Below, piece after piece: positions 58,425 to 64,000 of a stretch of DNA of 64,000 bases. The translations under genes were made by a program, and so were the position numbers. Each line of letters starts with the position of its first letter. Positions within the stretch are counted from its first letter, which is position 1. This DNA comes from Atopsyche davidsoni. Lineage: Eukaryota; Arthropoda; Insecta; Trichoptera; Hydrobiosidae. Below the pieces are notes generated by a model. That model made no database searches, was not told where the DNA came from, and saw nothing but the letters and a program-made list of their open reading frames with translations. The DNA lies in the NCBI GenBank assembly GCA_022113835.1, contig JAILWY010000018.1, positions 10,951,501-11,015,500 of the forward strand, in the 5' to 3' direction.

Positions 58425-58755
58425 TGGAGAGTTCGATGGAGCCCACGAGACGCCCTGGCCGGGTAGGTTGCGAGTTCCCAGTTACAGCCCGCGCCGTCCG
58501 CGGGCCGCCGTTTGATCTCACCGACAAGAGCACCGCGCCCCCCGGCGGCCGCCCTGCGCCGGGACCTCCCCGCCGTGCCCCCCCCGCGTGCCCCCCCGCG
58601 CGCCCCCCCCCGGGTCAGCTGATCCGCGCACCCGCGCCGGCTCCGGCACCGGCTACGGCCCGAGTACCCCGCGCCGGGGCCCCGCGACGAGCGAGGTGCG
58701 TTGTGTGCTCAAGTGATTAGACTGCGCCCGGGCTGTTTACTCTGTTCGACGTTAT
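58425..58755 (+). promoter_or_regulatory. Very GC-rich island with proline-rich frame
   Basis: The most GC- and CpG-dense island in the window, with an abrupt AT-rich boundary on its left. A 94-codon frame from ATG 58436 to TAG 58720 reads Pro/Ala/Arg-rich low complexity (begins MEPTRRPGRVGCEF). A donor-like GAG|GTGCGT has its GT at 58696. It could be a first exon with a CpG-rich promoter, but C-rich DNA gives proline frames for free, so I do not call a gene. Confidence 0.3.
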
Positions 58756-59095
58756 GGTTTCAAATGCTAGGGCTAAAAGCATGAAATTGAATCAAACGAT
58801 ATTCACGAAAATCTGCTTTATTATCGCATACTCGTGATAAGGCATCGATTCAACTAATAAAACATGAACGTTTCTTTACACGGTAAAATATAGTATATAC
58901 AATGTTTTCCGTACTCAACTCGTTGTTTTATTTTATTTTTACTAGCGTGAAATCCTTTAACATGAACAATACTATTTTGCACCTGTTGGTATTGAACATC
59001 CAGCTTAATAGTGTACATGAAGTTGATGTTTTATATAATACACAATCACATGCATAATACATGCATCAAGCGCGAGTTATATTGAGATATTTGAA
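58756..59095. other. AT-rich to mixed stretch
   Basis: No repeat, motif cluster or ORF. Confidence 0.55.
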
Positions 59096-59099
59096 ATAT

Positions 59100-59720
59100 T
59101 TTGTAAATTGGGAGCAAAATAATTTTAACCTATGCATTTGGATATCCGTTCGAAAGGTGTCCAAGATAACATCTGATTTACAAGAATCACGAGTACAAAG
59201 ACGGATCTTCCGACAAACATATTCCAAATAAAGTATCACAAAAGAATTTATTTATAACAGCGCATCAAAAAACCCGCCGGTAGGTTCGCGATTAAAATCT
59301 CGAGCTCACGTTTGATACGATGAGCGTAAATAAACATACATCACAATGCGGCAAGATGGCGGGCGGCGGGCGGCAGGGAGAATGGCCAGTCATCCCGGGG
59401 AATGACGCAGCCGTGGACGGCACGACCGGCGAGTCCTGCAGAGCTGATATCTGTATCAGCCGCCCTCCCCGGCCCGCGGCCTTTATCCGCGATTGGACAC
59501 CGCTCCGGACGTGATATGGGAACGCGCTGCATCTCCGAATTCCATTCACACTTCTCACAATGAGTTCATATTAAAGAATAACCGGCGCACACCTCGAATC
59601 GATTCGACATATTCAAATGGTAAAAAGAGAAACGTATTGAAATCTGGATTTCCAATATAAAAATGCGCTTCACTTCCATTGAGAATCGCTGCGTTTCTCC
59701 ATGAAAAGGTTACGAGTAAA
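59100..59720. promoter_or_regulatory. Long candidate regulatory island with YY1/Pho and GATA-type sites
   Basis: AAGATGGCGG at 59353-59362 matches the YY1/Pleiohomeotic core. GCTGATA-TCTG-TATCAGC (59443-59460) is a perfect inverted pair of GATA-containing heptamers. A fork-head-like TAAATAAACA lies near 59328. Overlapping 63-88-codon frames on both strands are composition effects. Confidence 0.35.
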
Positions 59721-60040
59721 ATGGTTTTGGTGGAATTTCATTTTAAATTTGATGACCTGAAATAGTCTCATACCGAATCCGTCACGGGAAAATAAAAACG
59801 CCAAACAACGCCAAAAGTAAAGAGTCTTGTTATTTTATCGAAACAAAATTAATTATTGTATTATGTTGTTTAGTAGAGTAAGGAACGAACAGAAAAAATT
59901 CAGAGGTACTGTAGTTGTTGTTTATCCTAAAAAGATAGATATACTTTTGAACTGTCAAAAACAACCTGTCATTTATTTTATGATCACGAAACATCTACAC
60001 TGTAAACTGACTAAATGAAACAATTGCAGCCAATAAATTC
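59721..60040. other. Mixed to AT-rich stretch
   Basis: No motif cluster. The 63-codon frame at 59827-60018 has no recognisable content. Confidence 0.55.
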
Positions 60041-60044
60041 AAGT

Positions 60045-60370
60045 GTTTGGTAGCATGGCTGTTGAGTCTGTGTCGTCACTGGTTGTAACTTGGCATCGAT
60101 TAAAATTCAGTGCGAAACCTTTTATTATCACCTTGAAGCACCAAGTATATATTCTAAATCGGTCTAAATTATTATCTAGTATTTTTCCGTAAATGAAGTT
60201 GGAATTTCCCACGCAGATATATACTCATCGAGGCAGTCACGAGCTGTGGGACTCAGGGCGGAGCTGCAGGGGGCCTAGGAATCTGCCAAGTCAGCCCCTG
60301 CCGCGGCCCTGGACCATGGTGGCCCCACGTCACATGCCAGCCTCGAAGCGTGCCTGATGGGGGTACACTG
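60045..60370. promoter_or_regulatory. Candidate regulatory island
   Basis: GC-enriched at 60235-60365 with no ORF over 60 codons. TCAGTGCGAA near 60107 and a GGGGGCCTAGG segment near 60269 are visible. Called on composition. Confidence 0.25.
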
Positions 60371-61245
60371 TTAACTACACATGTGTATAGTAAACACGTA
60401 TTTAGTGTGTACGAATATGAAATTAGCACATAAATAAGGCAAACATATGCGTGTACAAATAGCGTATTTGGAATAAATTAAGCTTTGTCTGCCGTCAAGT
60501 AGCGTTTATGCGATAAATAAATAGGTGACTTTATAGAATCCACATAATTTTTTTTTTTATTATTATTTATAAATGGACATATGTTATAAATCAGTATTAA
60601 ACATAATTAGTTTTAAAAAACAAACTAATTATAATTTGTTCAAAGTAAAACTAATATTTAAAAAATTGCAATTTTTTCATTTTGATTTTTCATTACAAGT
60701 TACCAGAATAAACAATATGGATGTAATTTTTAATATCAATGTAATATGGCATTGGATTACATACATTATAATAAGTCGAATGATAACATTCCGCTTCCGT
60801 TTGGTCATCGAAAACGTAAAATTATATTTTAGTTTGAATGATGTAAACTGAAAAAAAAACAGTTCACTAAATTATATGTTCCGCATAATGTTTATTCTGT
60901 ATAGAGCAGTAAGCATGAAAAATGCTCAATTTTTATTGAAAAGTAAATGAATGAAGTATTCCTTTGCACGTATCGCATTTAACAATCGAGGATTTCAATT
61001 TAAATATTTAACTGAATATTATTGTGATTCAAGCAATTTCATGCATGTCATTAAAATGCTTTCAATTCATATATTTGACGATACTCGGTGGTTTAATATC
61101 TAAAATAATAATTAATCTTTACATTATATTTGATTGCTTTATCATTATAAATTACTCTGTTAAATGGGAAAAATACCAAGTAAAAGTAATGGTTCATGTA
61201 AACATATAAAATATTAGGATTTACTTTGAACAAATGTATGTAATA
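60371..61245. other. Long AT-rich stretch
   Basis: AT-rich. Holds the hairpin at 60603-60632. The 92-codon frame at 60573-60851 is Ile/Asn/Lys/Phe-rich and looks like chance. Confidence 0.6.
60603..60632. repeat. Perfect 11-bp-arm inverted repeat
   Basis: ATAATTAGTTT (60603-60613) and its reverse complement (60622-60632) flank an 8-base A-rich loop. Confidence 0.8.
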
Positions 61246-61249
61246 CCAT

Positions 61250-61440
61250 TGTTTCTTGCCAATACAAGCACACGCACGGGCAGGGGAAAAATCAGGTCGT
61301 GCTCCAATAAATCACTGACCCCGTCCTCCGCGCTGCATCAGCTGCAATTGAGTTATTAAGTTCAGCTTTCCTTAGATGGACTGGAGGGGGCGGCTGCACC
61401 GGGCCCGGGGCTGCGGATGGCTCAAGGGTTGATAGAACCT
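61250..61440. promoter_or_regulatory. Candidate regulatory island
   Basis: GC-enriched, well bounded and without an ORF over 60 codons. Contains CAGCTGCAATTGAG near 61337 (E-box CAGCTG next to a CAATTG core) and a GGGCCCGGGGC segment near 61400. Confidence 0.28.
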
Positions 61441-62285
61441 TCACATCTAAATATCCTTGTTTGCAGATATTTGAAATCTACTAATTATGAATAGCCTTTT
61501 TTTATAGAAGATACTTTACACAACTTTTTTCTCGATTACTTTTCTTAATATATTATATAAATATTAAGAACTTTTAACATTGAATATTTCACTGTAGCGA
61601 TCCCGCCATAAAAATAATGCACTTCATTGTTGTTTATAGCATGTTAACGAATATTTTTTTAAAGGTTTTAACGAAAGACTCGTTTAATATTACCATTGCA
61701 CGGTAGCAAAACTAATAGTATAGTTAAACCCAACGTTAATTACTAGGCTGATAAAAAATATACATGTAAATAATCATAGTTTATGTGATAATAAACGATT
61801 TTTAATTTGGTTACGTAAGAAAGATTTTTTTTCACCATGGAATATAAACTTTTAAAATATAACAAATATTTAATGTAGATATAAGTAAGATCTAAATATT
61901 ATTCCTAATCATCTTTTTTTATTAAAACAGTGAAGACGTAAAAAAATACAGTTATTTTTTACACCTTTGCGCCGAGCATGTTTTATTAACAAATTAACAA
62001 GCGTATTTCTTGTGAGTATATATTTTATATATATTACCAAGAACACTTTCACATTCCACGTATTTCAATTGAAACATGTAGCACCGTTATTCCTTTTTTT
62101 TAGTAAATAATAAATGAGTAAGTTGGTTTAATGTTGCTGTACTTACTAAGCTTTGTTTATAACATTAGACGAAGTACTTGATGTATTAAAAGACTGTCAT
62201 TTTTATAAAAAAAACTGTATTTTAAATAAAAGTGTAAACTAAACATAAAAGCTCCTAAATACTTTTAATGATTATTATTGATATT
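61441..62285. other. Long AT-rich stretch
   Basis: AT-rich. Nothing recognisable. Confidence 0.65.
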
Positions 62286-62289
62286 TTGT

Positions 62290-62700
62290 TATCAGTGATA
62301 ACTTCACAATGTTCTTCGATCAACGCAAGAGATCTATTTAGTGTAACGCCAAACAGCGGTCGTTTCGTACGTGGATAAAGACAGGGATTAACCGCAAAAC
62401 ACAACGGAGCCGCCGATCGCGCGCAGATGTGAAAATCTGATAAAATATCACATAAGTAAATTATATAAATTAGTCGCTTTCCCTATCGGTTCAGTGTGAA
62501 AATACTCCTCGTGTGCAATCCCCGCTGCCTTTTAATACAAATCGTTCCATTAAGTTGGAGTCACGAGCGTGTAATGGCGGAGCATCCCACACATGTGCAT
62601 GTGCTGTTCTCCTCCGGCGGATTCCAGCTCAGCCTCCTCGAAGTTACTTACATTGTGGTTCCACGGTTAGCGATGTAAGCCGAGGAATGAAAGTTCACAT
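62290..62700. promoter_or_regulatory. Candidate regulatory island with Runx-type sites
   Basis: Balanced 400-bp island. GGGATTAACCGC near 62385 joins an Otd/Bicoid-type GGATTA to a Runx-type AACCGC. A second Runx-type TGTGGTT lies near 62655. Frames of 60-66 codons at 62496-62713 overlap each other and have no recognisable product. Confidence 0.33.
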
Positions 62701-64000
62701 AACTTTACACTAAGGTGACATAATTATTTTTTGATATGCATGTTGATTTATAAAAGTAAAATGGTTGTAAAATTGAAAAGAAAAAAACTTCAAGGTTTTC
62801 AAATATTATAATTTGATTGTTTGTAAATATTTTTTCTCGCGAATTAATTTTTTTAATGCAGGCATTTGTTATTGAGGTCTCGCCAAATGGCAAACCATGT
62901 CATTTAGAATCATCAGGTTGACTTTGATCAATTCGAGGTATTAGATACCTTGGACCCTAAATCTATGAACCCAGATCGGCTCTAATTAAAATAAGATGAT
63001 TTGCAACAAAATATCAGTTAGATTGAAATTGCCCAATTTGAAAATAACAAACATATTTTGCTGTAAGTGTGAGAGGGTATTATTTTTCTTTTATTTTATC
63101 ATCAACATGTAAATTTTGACCTTTAAATTGTCAATGTCCATCAGCATGTTTGTCACAATAGTTCCTAAACATCATAGAAAGTTGGTTATAATTTTCAAAG
63201 CTTTTATTTTAACGAACTAAATTTTTAATTTATAAAATAAAGGTTGGGAAAAAAAAATTCTATGGTATAAAAAATATTTTGTGTACAAATAAAATTATAG
63301 TTTAAAATAACATTGATTAATAATTTTGCTAATTATTTACATATTTTTATGAATATATTGCATTCAGATATCGATTACGTATTTTGACTGTAGTATATTT
63401 GCATACATGGTAAAGGTTTTTTTTACGCAGTAATGTGCTTTCTACTCTGTAATACACTGAAATAAAATTAAATGGGACAGAGTTCTCTAATAACAATCTT
63501 GCTTATTTGTAATATCCTATTTTCGTATGTGAGATCAGTAGTTACAACATTTGTTCCATTGTGCATTCTATATAATTAATTTCTTTACATAATGTATAAT
63601 GCTACCATATATTTTCAAATCAAATCACAATGAGGTATATAAACACGACTGTATGTGAAAACATGAATTATTGTTTTTTAATCACTTTTGACTTTCATAT
63701 CTTGCTATAAACTTTCATATTAAATTTGCACAGCTTTCTAAAATAGTATTTTCTTCATTATTGAATGCATACGAGATACCTGCCTTACCACACATGATTT
63801 AGTGCACCTATGACATTCTACCGGAAAGTAAACTGAAGTTTATACAATGAATTTCACCCAATACAGTGGCTCCACAACTGCATAACCGATGCATTTTATA
63901 TCGACAAAATATTTATGGCTGAATTAAAAATTCCTGTTTATTTTTAACAGCTAGCAACTTTATGTTTAATTTTGTAATTTTGGTTTATATCAGATTCCTG
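62701..64000. other. AT-rich stretch to window end
   Basis: AT-rich, with weakly complex patches at 62880-63010 and 63770-63900. No credible ORF, repeat or motif cluster. Confidence 0.6.

Noticed and set aside
1..64000. tRNA, rRNA, known microRNAs (for example mir-193, mir-2788, iab-4, let-7, bantam) and homeobox exons
   Set aside because: Scanned by eye for conserved tRNA B-box, mature microRNA and homeodomain helix-3 sequences on both strands and found no convincing match. An exhaustive covariance-model search could still find something.
1..64000. CRISPR arrays, bacterial operons or phage genes
   Set aside because: Sequence texture, ORF lengths and repeats are eukaryotic. No regularly spaced repeat-spacer array is present.

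Overview
This window looks like about 64 kb of nuclear DNA from an insect, most likely a lepidopteran (moderate confidence). By eye it is roughly two-thirds A+T or more, with long A/T homopolymers. It is broken every 0.5-1.5 kb by compact 100-600 bp islands of higher GC in which CpG is not depleted. This texture fits unmethylated regulatory islands in a large intron or gene desert beside a developmental locus. There is no bacterial architecture: no operons, no ribosome binding sites and no dense long ORFs. The longest reading frame is only 139 codons, and no frame is recognisable as a known protein family. I recognised no tRNA, rRNA, snRNA or known microRNA.

Layout. 0-20 kb: alternating AT-rich DNA and islands (0.4, 1.2, 2.3, 3.3, 4.3, 5.3, 6.1, 7.8, 8.5, 11.7, 12.9, 14, 15, 16.4, 17.1 and 18 kb), a C-rich minisatellite at 2.3 kb, a (TA)n tract at 5.5 kb, and two adjacent perfect hairpins at 12.7-12.8 kb. 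19.6-20.8 kb: the only place where a core promoter, a near-ideal insect start-codon context and a short cysteine-rich ORF line up (TATA at 19714, ATG at 19782), followed by a second TATA-bearing GC island at 20.7 kb. 21-38 kb: more islands with recognisable motif clusters (Grainyhead pair at 31.5 kb, TEAD/SOX cluster at 32.2 kb, CGGCCG triplet at 37.0 kb). 39-49 kb: an inverted pair of identical Rel/NF-kB-type 12-mers at 39.8-39.9 kb, one probable small MITE at 42.7 kb, and a cluster of G-quadruplex-capable tracts between 43.1 and 49.1 kb, including an 8-bp minisatellite. 49-64 kb: further islands, including a heptad array of TGACC half-sites at 57.3 kb, a very GC-rich island with a proline-rich frame at 58.4 kb, and a YY1/GATA-type island at 59.4 kb.

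Interpretation. Taken as a whole this is mostly regulatory, non-protein-coding DNA. The repeated islands are best read as candidate enhancers or promoters of one or more genes lying outside the window, or of a long non-coding RNA starting near 19.7 kb. That reading is inference: conservation, chromatin and RNA data would decide it. Calls of regulatory islands rest on composition and visible motifs only, so their confidence is kept low. I found no evidence for a novel multi-gene system.
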